A stretch of DNA of 64,000 bases from Sphingorhabdus sp. SMR4y (GTDB lineage Bacteria > Pseudomonadota > Alphaproteobacteria > Sphingomonadales > Sphingomonadaceae). The position numbers were made by a program, and so were the translations under genes. Positions 35,673-46,008 of this stretch are shown here, piece by piece. The stretch lies in NCBI RefSeq assembly GCF_002218195.1, contig NZ_CP022336.1, forward strand, positions 3,095,001 to 3,159,000. The letters are read 5' to 3'. The notes under the pieces are model-generated. The model was not told where the DNA came from. It ran no database searches and saw nothing but the letters and a program-made list of their open reading frames with translations. The first letter of the stretch is position 1, and each line of letters starts with the position of its first letter.

Positions 35673-36800
35673 GTGAACCCCGATCTTCTCCTGATTGCCT
35701 TTCCCACCGCGGATAACGAAGCACTGCACTGGTGGCATGTCCGCGACGGCGCGGTGCAGGCCACAGGTTGTGATCCGGACCCGCTCGTGGCTTCATCCGC
35801 CCATGCGCCCGATTCGGCGGAGGCAGATGTGCGGGTGATCGCGCTGATGCCGTCGCATCTCACCACGGTCACGGGGCACGAACCGATCAGCGACGCGACA
35901 CAAAGCCAGGCGCTCACGGCAGCGACCATGGCTGCCAAAGCCCAGAGCCTGGAAAGCGAGACGATCCACATCGTTGCAGCTGACGATGGTCAGGGCCGGG
36001 TTGTCACGGCGTCGGTCGGACGGGAGATCCTGGCATCCGGTCTGGTCCGCCTGCAGGCGCTGAATATGGACCCCGATGCCATTATTCCACTCGGCTGGTT
36101 GTTGCCGGCAGGCGGCGATGATGAAGCGGTTTCTGCAGATTTCGGATTTGACCGCGTTGTCCGCTCGGGAAATATCATCGCGGTGGATGATCCGGCACTG
36201 CGGGATATTCTGATTGCCGGGCGGACGGTAGAGCCGATCGAGGGCGAGGCTTTTGACGCATTGCTGATCGGCGCTGCGGACAAAAGCGATCTGAACTTTC
36301 GCGCTGGCCCCTTTGCGAGGAAGGTCCGGCGTGCGATGGACCCGGTGCAAAAGCGCCGGCTCGGATGGATGGTTGCGGGCTTGGTCATCCTGTCTCTCGC
36401 CATTCCGCTGGTGCAACTGGCCAAATATCACTGGGCGGCCAGTTCGGCGGATGAGGCGGCTCTGGCTAGCGCCGCTGCCGTCGTCGGGCAGCAGGATGAT
36501 TCCGAAGTCGCCGAACGCGCACTGGATCAGCGGCTGATTGCCGAAAATCGCGGCAATATCATGTTCCCGGTTCCGGCTTCGGCGCTCTATTCGGCGCTGC
36601 AGCAGGTGCCGAATGTGTCGATCGCCCGCATGGCCTATGGCGACAATGGCATAGTGTCGGCGACATTGTCGGCGGTTCGCAACGAAGATATCAATCCCGC
36701 TTTGCTGGCATTGCAGGACGCGGGCTTCATCATAACCGCGACTCCGCGCACCGATGCAACGGGGTCGGCACAGGCGGACATTACGGTGAGGGCACCATGA
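35673..36800 (+). CDS. gspL: Type II secretion protein GspL
   Basis: GspL is the bitopic membrane protein that recruits GspE to the membrane. It has 375 aa with an actin-like cytoplasmic domain (about residues 1-225), one membrane helix (RLGWMVAGLVILSLAIPLVQ, about 228-247) and a periplasmic ferredoxin-like tail. It starts at GTG 35673, only 12 bases after gspG, so the genes for GspH, I, J and K that usually lie here are absent. It overlaps gspM by four bases. Sequence conservation in GspL is low, so the call uses topology and position. Confidence 0.85.
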   Translation: MNPDLLLIAFPTADNEALHWWHVRDGAVQATGCDPDPLVASSAHAPDSAEADVRVIALMPSHLTTVTGHEPISDATQSQALTAATMAAKAQSLESETIHIVAADDGQGRVVTASVGREILASGLVRLQALNMDPDAIIPLGWLLPAGGDDEAVSADFGFDRVVRSGNIIAVDDPALRDILIAGRTVEPIEGEAFDALLIGAADKSDLNFRAGPFARKVRRAMDPVQKRRLGWMVAGLVILSLAIPLVQLAKYHWAASSADEAALASAAAVVGQQDDSEVAERALDQRLIAENRGNIMFPVPASALYSALQQVPNVSIARMAYGDNGIVSATLSAVRNEDINPALLALQDAGFIITATPRTDATGSAQADITVRAP

Positions 36801-37270
36801 TTGATACTGCAAGAAACTGGTTTGCCGCCCTCAGTCAGCGGGAGCAGATATTGCTCGGGATTGCCGGTCTGCTGCTGGCGGGACTGGTCGGCTATTATGG
36901 AATCGCCCGGCCGATGGTCGATGCGATGGCCGCCGGCCAAGAACGCTATGGCAATGCGGTCGAACGGCAGGCGCGGATTGAGACCAAGGTTGCGGCATTG
37001 CAGCAGCCGGCAGAAGGGCAGGCAGCCCGATTCAGCGGCGCGATTGATGCATTCGTCAGCCAGAGCGCTGGCGAGACGGGGATTGCGGTGGCCTCTGTCA
37101 CGCCGCAATCGGACAAGCGCGTGGCGATGATGGTGGAGTCGGCGAAACCAACGGCGCTGCTCGGCTGGCTGGCGCGGATCGAACGCGACGGCATAGCAGT
37201 GGAAAGCCTCAGTATCGATCCCGCTGGCAATGGAACGGTTTCGGCCAATCTGACCCTGCGGTCACATTAG
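36797..37270 (+). CDS. gspM: Type II secretion protein GspM
   Basis: GspM is the small partner of GspL in the inner membrane. It has 157 aa with a short N-terminal segment (ALSQREQILLGIAGLLLAG), a membrane helix at about residues 19-38, and a periplasmic coiled-coil plus ferredoxin-like domain. The SQREQ start is typical of GspM. It is the last gene of the operon and converges on the desaturase, with 10 bases between them. Confidence 0.88.
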   Translation: MIDTARNWFAALSQREQILLGIAGLLLAGLVGYYGIARPMVDAMAAGQERYGNAVERQARIETKVAALQQPAEGQAARFSGAIDAFVSQSAGETGIAVASVTPQSDKRVAMMVESAKPTALLGWLARIERDGIAVESLSIDPAGNGTVSANLTLRSH

Positions 37271-37280
37271 CCGAGATCCT

Positions 37281-38366
37281 TCACTCGGCGGGTTCGATTT
37301 GATGCTGCCTGTCTGCGGGGAACATGATGCCGCCGTCATCGGCTGACATGGCTTCCGGTTCGTCAGGCTTGGCGGTTGCCGCTTTTGGCTTTTTCTGGAC
37401 CCATTCGCCCTTCTCGTTACGGATATAGGCAGGAGCGCGCTGGACGTTCCAGACCAGACCCATTTTTTCCCAGAGATAGATAATCTGACCGTTAAGATCG
37501 AACTCCCACCACGCAACCTGCGAGGAAGCGGCACGGGGATGCTGGTGATGGTTGTTGTGCCATCCGTCGCCGAAGGTCATCCAGGCCATGAACCAGTTGT
37601 TGCGCGAGCCATCCTTGGTGTCGAAGCGCTGCGAGCCGAAGACATGGCCGATGCTGTTCACGCCCATCACGAAATTGAGGAAGAAGAAATTGCGGAAGAA
37701 GCCGCCGATCAAAATGGTGCCGATGATATGTTCCGGTCCGCCAAAAGCCAGCGCCCAAAGAGCGGGCAGGCCGATGCTGGAAAAAATCGCGATCGACCAG
37801 CGATGCTTGTGGCACCATAATACTTGCGGATCGTCGATCAGGCCCTTGCCGTAAACCTTCATGTCCGAGGTCGTATTGTCGAACAGCCAGCCGAAATGGG
37901 CGATGCCGAGCCCCTTGAGTTTACCCATTTTCTTGCCATGGCCGTCGATATAGGGGCTGTGAATATCGCCCACCTTGTCGGCAAAGGCATGGTGCCGGCG
38001 ATGATCTGCTGCCCATTTGAGCACCGATGCCTGACAGGCCATTTGCGCCATGATGCCGATGGCGAGGCGCATTTTCGGTCCTGCTTCAAAGGCACGATGG
38101 GTGAAATAGCGGTGATAGCCGATGCCGACGCCCATGTTGATCAGGGCGAATCCGAAGAGAAAGGCCGACCATTCAACCCAGCCGGTCGCATGGAAGAGTG
38201 TCCAGTAGAGCGCGCCGAGCGAGCCGATCACCATCGAAGACAGCAGGATGCCATATTCGATACGCTTCGCGCGTGCAGCCGGTCCGCCGATGATGACGCC
38301 ATTCTGTGGATGCTGTTCCAACGGCGTATATTCGTCGGGTTGAATGTCGCTGAATGCGGTTGCCAT
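37281..38366 (-). CDS. Acyl-CoA/acyl-lipid desaturase
   Basis: This is a 361-aa di-iron membrane desaturase. The three histidine boxes are visible: HRYFTH, HRRHH, and NNHHQHP further on, with hydrophobic pairs between them. This is the delta-9 stearoyl-CoA-like layout, introducing a double bond into a saturated acyl chain. The C-terminal 35 residues (EKGEWVQKKPKAATAKPDE) are polar and not part of the core. Electron donors are not encoded nearby. It is on the strand opposite gspM. Confidence 0.9.
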   Translation of the reverse strand: MATAFSDIQPDEYTPLEQHPQNGVIIGGPAARAKRIEYGILLSSMVIGSLGALYWTLFHATGWVEWSAFLFGFALINMGVGIGYHRYFTHRAFEAGPKMRLAIGIMAQMACQASVLKWAADHRRHHAFADKVGDIHSPYIDGHGKKMGKLKGLGIAHFGWLFDNTTSDMKVYGKGLIDDPQVLWCHKHRWSIAIFSSIGLPALWALAFGGPEHIIGTILIGGFFRNFFFLNFVMGVNSIGHVFGSQRFDTKDGSRNNWFMAWMTFGDGWHNNHHQHPRAASSQVAWWEFDLNGQIIYLWEKMGLVWNVQRAPAYIRNEKGEWVQKKPKAATAKPDEPEAMSADDGGIMFPADRQHQIEPAE

Positions 38367-38475
38367 TAGCCAAAGTCCTCGAAAATTACATCGGGACCCT
38401 AGGATATAGGCTATTTACGATGATTACAATTCCATTAACTATTAGGCTGCGGATGGCAGAATTCTCGCTCTATGC

Positions 38476-39219
38476 CTAGTCGTCGCGGAGCGGTCTGCGG
38501 GTGCTGCGATTGGCCTCGCGTGACTTGCGGACGGGTTCCGTGCGGGTCCGCGGGGATGTCCGGTCAGCGCGAGCCGTCGGTTGTGGCCGGGCCTGCGGCT
38601 GCTCGGTCGCTCTCGTCGGGCGCCGGTCGGGACGAGTGGCACGATCGCCGCGGTTGCGGGCTGGTGCGGCCCGATCCGTCCTGTTCGGGCGCGTTGCCCT
38701 TGTCTCCGGCCGCTCCCCGCGTCCGTTACGGGCGCCTCTGTTATCGCGATCGTCGCTGCGCCTCTGGCCGCGCGCGTTGTCGCGGTCCTGATTGCGAGAG
38801 CCATCCCAGCGGTCCATTCTCTGGTCGCGGCGATTGCCGAACCGGCCGGAATTTGCGTCGCGATCCCTGCGATCTCTGGCGTGATGTCCGCCATATACGG
38901 CGCGCTGCCGGGCCCAGTAGCGCCGGTGGCTGTCGCGCATCGCATGGCGCCTGCCGGCCCGATCAAAGATATAGACGCCATAGCCGGGATAATAATATTG
39001 ATCATACCAGCCGCCGCCATATCCAATATTGGCAAAGCCATAGCCATAGTCGCAGGCATAATAATCGTCGAAGGGCGCATAGGGATCGCAGTCATAACCC
39101 CGATTGTTGACATAGCCGTCGCCATAGGTGCCCGCACCATACATGCACCCGCCGAGGCTCAGCAGCGTACCTGCGGCGAGAGCAGACTTCAGGAGTCGGG
39201 GCATTGTGGAATGTGTCAT
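38476..39219 (-). CDS. Arg-rich lipoprotein of unknown function
   Basis: This 247-aa protein starts at ATG 39219, with AGGAAAG upstream, and has a lipobox ending LGGC (C25). Residues 26-75 are rich in Tyr and Gly with several Asp (YDCDPYAPFDDYYACDYG), and from about residue 90 to the end the protein is dominated by Arg, with Asp, Asn and Pro. This makes an anchored, strongly basic, probably disordered tail that could bind anionic polymers such as LPS or nucleic acid. No known domain is recognisable. An earlier in-frame start would lose the lipobox position. Confidence 0.7.
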   Translation of the reverse strand: MTHSTMPRLLKSALAAGTLLSLGGCMYGAGTYGDGYVNNRGYDCDPYAPFDDYYACDYGYGFANIGYGGGWYDQYYYPGYGVYIFDRAGRRHAMRDSHRRYWARQRAVYGGHHARDRRDRDANSGRFGNRRDQRMDRWDGSRNQDRDNARGQRRSDDRDNRGARNGRGERPETRATRPNRTDRAAPARNRGDRATRPDRRPTRATEQPQARPQPTARADRTSPRTRTEPVRKSREANRSTRRPLRDD

Positions 39220-39392
39220 TATCTTTCCTCTGAAACCGGTCCCGCGGCACCAGCCGTACGGGGTTGCGATCGTTTCGTCCTTGTTCCGCATTGTTAAGCC
39301 CCTGTGATTGAATAGCTTATGAATGGAGTGGCTTGCTGACATTAATGAAAGTAGCTATCATGAGGCTCAAACACCAGTTCAGGAGAGTTCCC

Positions 39393-40802
39393 GTGGCTAC
39401 AGTTGCAGCAAAACCCCATGGATATCCGTTTCAGGAGTCGGCCAACCCGCATTGGGTGAAGCGGCCCAGCGAGGACGAACTGGCGCATATTCCCGGCAAG
39501 AAAGGCCTCCCCGTTCTGGGTTGCACGCTGGAGCTGCTCAAGGATCCGGGCCGTTTTGGGCGGCGGATGTTCGAGCAATATGGATCGGTCTATCGTGCGT
39601 ATAGTTTCGGGGGGTGGTCGGTCAACATGCTGGGGGCCGATGCCACGGAACTGATCCTTTTCAACAAGGACAAGATATTCTCGAGCGAGCAGGGCTGGGG
39701 GCCGATTCTCAACAATCTTTTTCCGCGCGGATTAATGTTGATGGATTTTGACCGCCATCGGGCGGACCGCAAGGCGCTGTCGGTGGCTTTCAAGCCCGGG
39801 CCCATGAAGCACCACTGCGAGGTGCTGGGCGAGGGTATATTGCAGCGGGTGGCAGAATGGAGCGGAACCGAATTCAATTTTTACCCCGCGATCAAATCGC
39901 TCTCGCTCGATACCGCTGCCAGCGCGATTCTCGGGATCCCCTGGGGACCGGAAGCGGACAAGATCAACAAGGCTTTTGTCGACGAGGTGCAGGCTTCGGT
40001 GGGCGTAGCGCGCAAACCCATTCCCTTCACCAAAATGTGGAAGGGTGTGAAGGCGCGTGAATATCTGCTCGAATATTTCACCCCGCAGGTGAAAGAGCGG
40101 CGGGCCAAGGGCGGCGAGGATATTTTTACGCAAATCTGTCTGGCGACGCATGAGAATGGCGAATTGCTGACCGAGGATGAAGTCGTCGATCACATGAATT
40201 TCCTGATGATGGCGGCGCATGACACGATTACCTCATCGGCGACCAGCCTGATCTATCTGCTTGCCAAGCATCCCGAGTGGCAGGACAGGATTCGTGAAGA
40301 ATGTCTGGCGGTGGCGCCGGCTGGCACGGCGCTGTCGATGGAACAATTGAGCAAGCTTGAATTGACGGAAATGGCGTTCAAGGAAGCGTTGCGCCTGATC
40401 CCGCCAGTGCCATCGATGCCGCGTCGCGCGGTCAAGGAGTTCACGTTCCGCAACTACACGATCCCCGCCGGCACATCCGTCGGTGTCAGCCCCAGCTTTG
40501 TTCACAAGATGGAAAAACACTGGCCCGATCCGGAGAAATTTGATCCGCTGCGCTTCACGCCGGAAAATTCGGTCGGCCGGCACAAATATGCCTGGGTGCC
40601 TTTCGGCGGCGGCGCGCATATGTGCCTCGGGCTGCATTTTGCCTATATGCAGATCAAGATATTGATGCACGCGATGCTGACTCAGAATCGCGTGGTTCTG
40701 CAGGGTGGCGCCGATTATGAACCGAAATGGCAGGTCTTTCCCATTCCGCAACCCAAGGATGGGCTGCCGATTCGCCTCGAGCGTCTCCAGACCCCGCGCT
40801 AG
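39393..40802 (+). CDS. Cytochrome P450
   Basis: This 469-aa monooxygenase has the heme-binding FGGGAHMCLG with the axial cysteine at about C411, the ExxR pair in EALRL, and the I-helix oxygen motif AAHDTITS. The N-terminal PGKKGLPVLG and YGSVYRAYSFGG resemble CYP120/CYP26-like enzymes that act on isoprenoids or lipids, but the substrate is not known. GTG 39393 is favoured because AGGAG lies eight bases upstream; ATG 39345 would add 16 residues. No ferredoxin or reductase gene is adjacent. Confidence 0.9.
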   Translation: MATVAAKPHGYPFQESANPHWVKRPSEDELAHIPGKKGLPVLGCTLELLKDPGRFGRRMFEQYGSVYRAYSFGGWSVNMLGADATELILFNKDKIFSSEQGWGPILNNLFPRGLMLMDFDRHRADRKALSVAFKPGPMKHHCEVLGEGILQRVAEWSGTEFNFYPAIKSLSLDTAASAILGIPWGPEADKINKAFVDEVQASVGVARKPIPFTKMWKGVKAREYLLEYFTPQVKERRAKGGEDIFTQICLATHENGELLTEDEVVDHMNFLMMAAHDTITSSATSLIYLLAKHPEWQDRIREECLAVAPAGTALSMEQLSKLELTEMAFKEALRLIPPVPSMPRRAVKEFTFRNYTIPAGTSVGVSPSFVHKMEKHWPDPEKFDPLRFTPENSVGRHKYAWVPFGGGAHMCLGLHFAYMQIKILMHAMLTQNRVVLQGGADYEPKWQVFPIPQPKDGLPIRLERLQTPR

Positions 40803-41177
40803 CAGGGCCGACCGGGCTATAGGGGGCGGTCGACGCAAAAATTGACAGCCTCAACCTTGCATGGCAGTCTTCAGGCTCAATCGGGGGGTAATCATGGGGC
40901 GGCTTGAATTAAACGGCGATGCATATCTCCGGCTGCTGCTCGCGATATCGGGAAGATTTTCAGCCGGGCCGGCGACCTGTGTGCGGAGGCGAAACCACGC
41001 ATGAAGATGTCGCGCCGCTGCTGCCCGCCTTCGATTCCCCCAGACACGTTTCGGCTGCCGCGATTGCTGGCGGCATGTGGAGGCAACGACCGTCCAGAAT
41101 AGATTTACAGCAGATTCATACCTGTTGAAACGCGCGCTTTTTCAGGTTCGCGACGTTAAATATAGAGGAGAATATAT
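40803..41177. other. Intergenic stretch with no convincing gene
   Basis: These 375 bases lie between the P450 and the DUF4345 gene. A TTGACA occurs at 40842-40847 without a clear -10. A 36-codon ORF starts at ATG 40894 behind a GGGGGGT site, but nothing in its product is recognisable and it may be chance. No terminator or tRNA was seen. Confidence 0.4.
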
Positions 41178-41549
41178 ATGGCCGCATTCCGCATCCTTTC
41201 CTTTCTGATTGGATTCATCCCGCTCTGGTTCGGGGTCAACGGCCTGTTATTCGGCGCGGCGGAACATATGGGTAGCGACGCATTCAGCGCGGCCATGGAT
41301 AATCAGTATCGCTATCTGTCGGGTGTTTATATCGGTGTGGCGTTGATGATCTTCTATAGCGCTGGAGAAATTCGCAAGCGGGCGAAACTGTTCCGTTTTG
41401 CGATATTGTTCTTCTTCATCGGGGGTTGTGCCAGGGCGGTTTCCTATCTCACCGTTGGTCCGCCACCGACCGAGCAATTTGCCGCGATGTTCGTGGAACT
41501 CCTGTCGCCCCTGTTGCTCGTCTGGCAGGCAAAGATACTGCGCTACTAG
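41178..41549 (+). CDS. DUF4345-type membrane protein
   Basis: This 123-aa protein has four predicted membrane helices, with the layout of DUF4345: RILSFLIGFIPLWFGVNGLLFG at the N-terminus, the YRYLSGVYIGVALMIFYS second helix, then FRFAILFFFIGGCARAVSY. An AGGAG site lies eight bases upstream of the ATG. The role is not known. The stop region overlaps the convergent phosphatase-like gene by four bases. Confidence 0.75.
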   Translation: MAAFRILSFLIGFIPLWFGVNGLLFGAAEHMGSDAFSAAMDNQYRYLSGVYIGVALMIFYSAGEIRKRAKLFRFAILFFFIGGCARAVSYLTVGPPPTEQFAAMFVELLSPLLLVWQAKILRY

Positions 41550-41877
41550 GAAAAATATTCGGGAAACTTGCTCTTTAACCGGTCAACAAGCGCCGGGTCC
41601 ATGAACCGGTAATTGTCCGGAATAGCGAGATTGCGGACCGGTTTGTTCTTGAGCAGGCCGGCAAATCGTCGGCTAATCTTCTTCTTGTGACCATTTTCCA
41701 TCACATAGACGCGATCCGCCCACTCGATCAGATCTCCCGACAGAGGGGTCTCGGCGTCATGGTTGAGGCCCGCGGAAATTGCCGTAACGCCATCCACTTG
41801 GTTGAGAAGCGTCTCGGCGGTCGGGCTGCGCAACCGGTTGCGGGCGCAGATGAACAGGAGCTTCGCAGCGTCGCGGC

Positions 41878-41881
<4 letters not shown>
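41546..41881 (-). CDS. Low-molecular-weight tyrosine phosphatase-like protein (COG4551-like)
   Basis: This 111-aa protein carries the phosphatase loop C-x5-R-S: C12 to R18 in [14 protein letters not shown]. The rest is shorter than classic LMW-PTPs (about 150 aa), and the usual late DP acid motif is not obvious; [16 protein letters not shown] occupies the expected region. It fits the predicted tyrosine phosphatase group COG4551. Its ATG overlaps the uvrA stop by four bases, so it is translated from the SOS-linked uvrA transcript. Confidence 0.8.
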
Positions 41882-44916
<3,035 letters not shown>

Positions 44917-44985
44917 GAGCGTGCTTTGCAGAAGATGCCGGAGAGAGTCCAGCGGGCCAAAGGAACAGGGTGATCCGCGCTATAT

Positions 44986-45000
44986 GTTCAATGTTTGTTC
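44986..45000 (-). promoter_or_regulatory. SOS box (LexA site) upstream of uvrA
   Basis: GTTC, seven bases, GTTC: an exact match to the alphaproteobacterial LexA consensus, 69 bases before the uvrA start. It suggests DNA-damage induction of uvrA and of the coupled phosphatase-like gene. It also lies 106 bases before the divergent lipoprotein gene. Confidence 0.8.
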
Positions 45001-45029
45001 TGTTTTCAAGGGGTGTGTTTGTGGGGAGC

Positions 45030-45043
45030 GTGACCGGGGTCAC
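45030..45043. promoter_or_regulatory. Palindrome GTGACC-GG-GGTCAC in the uvrA/lipoprotein divergent gap
   Basis: Two perfect 6-bp arms around two bases, 63 bases before the lipoprotein ATG. It is a possible operator; no regulator is assigned. Confidence 0.3.
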
Positions 45044-45106
45044 GGGTAACCAAGCTCTATCCGATTACAAACGGTCTGAAGCAGTTACAATTGCAGGAGC
45101 CAGCTA

Positions 45107-45982
45107 ATGACACTGTTCAAACTATGGGCCACCGCCCCAGTCTTGATAATAATGACAGCATGTTCGACCTTGGAAAGTGTGCGGCCAGATATTGAAGCCC
45201 GTCCATTGCCCAGCAGACTGGATGAGACTGCCTATATCAATGCGCTTCGCGATGCTTTCGAAGTGATGGATTCTAAATCCAATGAACTGTGTTTCGATGG
45301 TGCTGGTCTGAAGCCATTTAAAGACAAGTCTGCTCAAGGCTATTCTAGCACAGCCTATCACGAGGAAAAGTTGAGAGTGCCTCGATGCCTCAAGTTCAAA
45401 AAGGTTCCTGCGAATGAAGTAGAGACAAAAATGAAAGACTATATGCTCGCGGGTTTCGGTTTAACTGATCTATACTGTCAGCGATTCTTTACGATCACTA
45501 CGGCCTCAGAACGGAACAGAAGGTTTGGAGAGAGCACGGCGAACAGTTTAGATGTTCTGGTAAACTCGGTGCTAACGTTATCAAATGCAGGGAATACAGC
45601 GATTGGAATCACCAATTCGGGTTTCGGCCTCGTCGACAAAACATTTGAAGGGTACGACATGGCTTATATGGTTTCTCCCGACATCGCTAACGTGCAAAAA
45701 TTGGTATATTCAGCGCAAAGCGAATATCGAGAGCGAGCTCTAAATCCAAAATTGACAACTTTCCCATCAGGCTATGGAGGAGCGAGATCAATAATTGAAC
45801 GCTATGCAAATTTTTGTACATTCAACGGGATGAAAGCACTGCTTAATGAATCGGTCAAAAATAAAATTGATCAGATCGATTCTTCGTTGCAGCAAAATGT
45901 TGAATCCGCGAAGGGGAAAACCGGGAGGAAGGAGATCAATGTAGAAACATCCGCAAAAAACATTGAGTCACCAATCCCATAA
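45107..45982 (+). CDS. Low-GC lipoprotein of unknown function
   Basis: This 291-aa protein has a lipobox ending MTAC (C19) after a hydrophobic signal, with GCAGGAG seven bases before the ATG. The mature part has four further cysteines in CFDGAG, PRCLK, YCQRFF and NFCTF, a mixed alpha-type central region and a charged C-terminal tail. No domain is recognisable. Codon use is clearly AT-richer than in all neighbours (many AAA, AAT and TTA-type codons), which suggests acquisition from elsewhere. It is divergent from uvrA. Confidence 0.75.
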   Translation: MTLFKLWATAPVLIIMTACSTLESVRPDIEARPLPSRLDETAYINALRDAFEVMDSKSNELCFDGAGLKPFKDKSAQGYSSTAYHEEKLRVPRCLKFKKVPANEVETKMKDYMLAGFGLTDLYCQRFFTITTASERNRRFGESTANSLDVLVNSVLTLSNAGNTAIGITNSGFGLVDKTFEGYDMAYMVSPDIANVQKLVYSAQSEYRERALNPKLTTFPSGYGGARSIIERYANFCTFNGMKALLNESVKNKIDQIDSSLQQNVESAKGKTGRKEINVETSAKNIESPIP

Positions 45983-46008
45983 ATCTGATATCTTATTTCC
46001 GGGTGATA

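Noticed and set aside
38581-39297. Plus-strand Ala/Val/Ile-rich ORF
   Set aside because: It is the complement of the Arg-rich lipoprotein gene, which has a lipobox and a ribosome site.
40894-41004. 36-codon ORF after the P450
   Set aside because: It has a good ribosome site, but no recognisable features or neighbour support; kept only as a note on the intergenic stretch.
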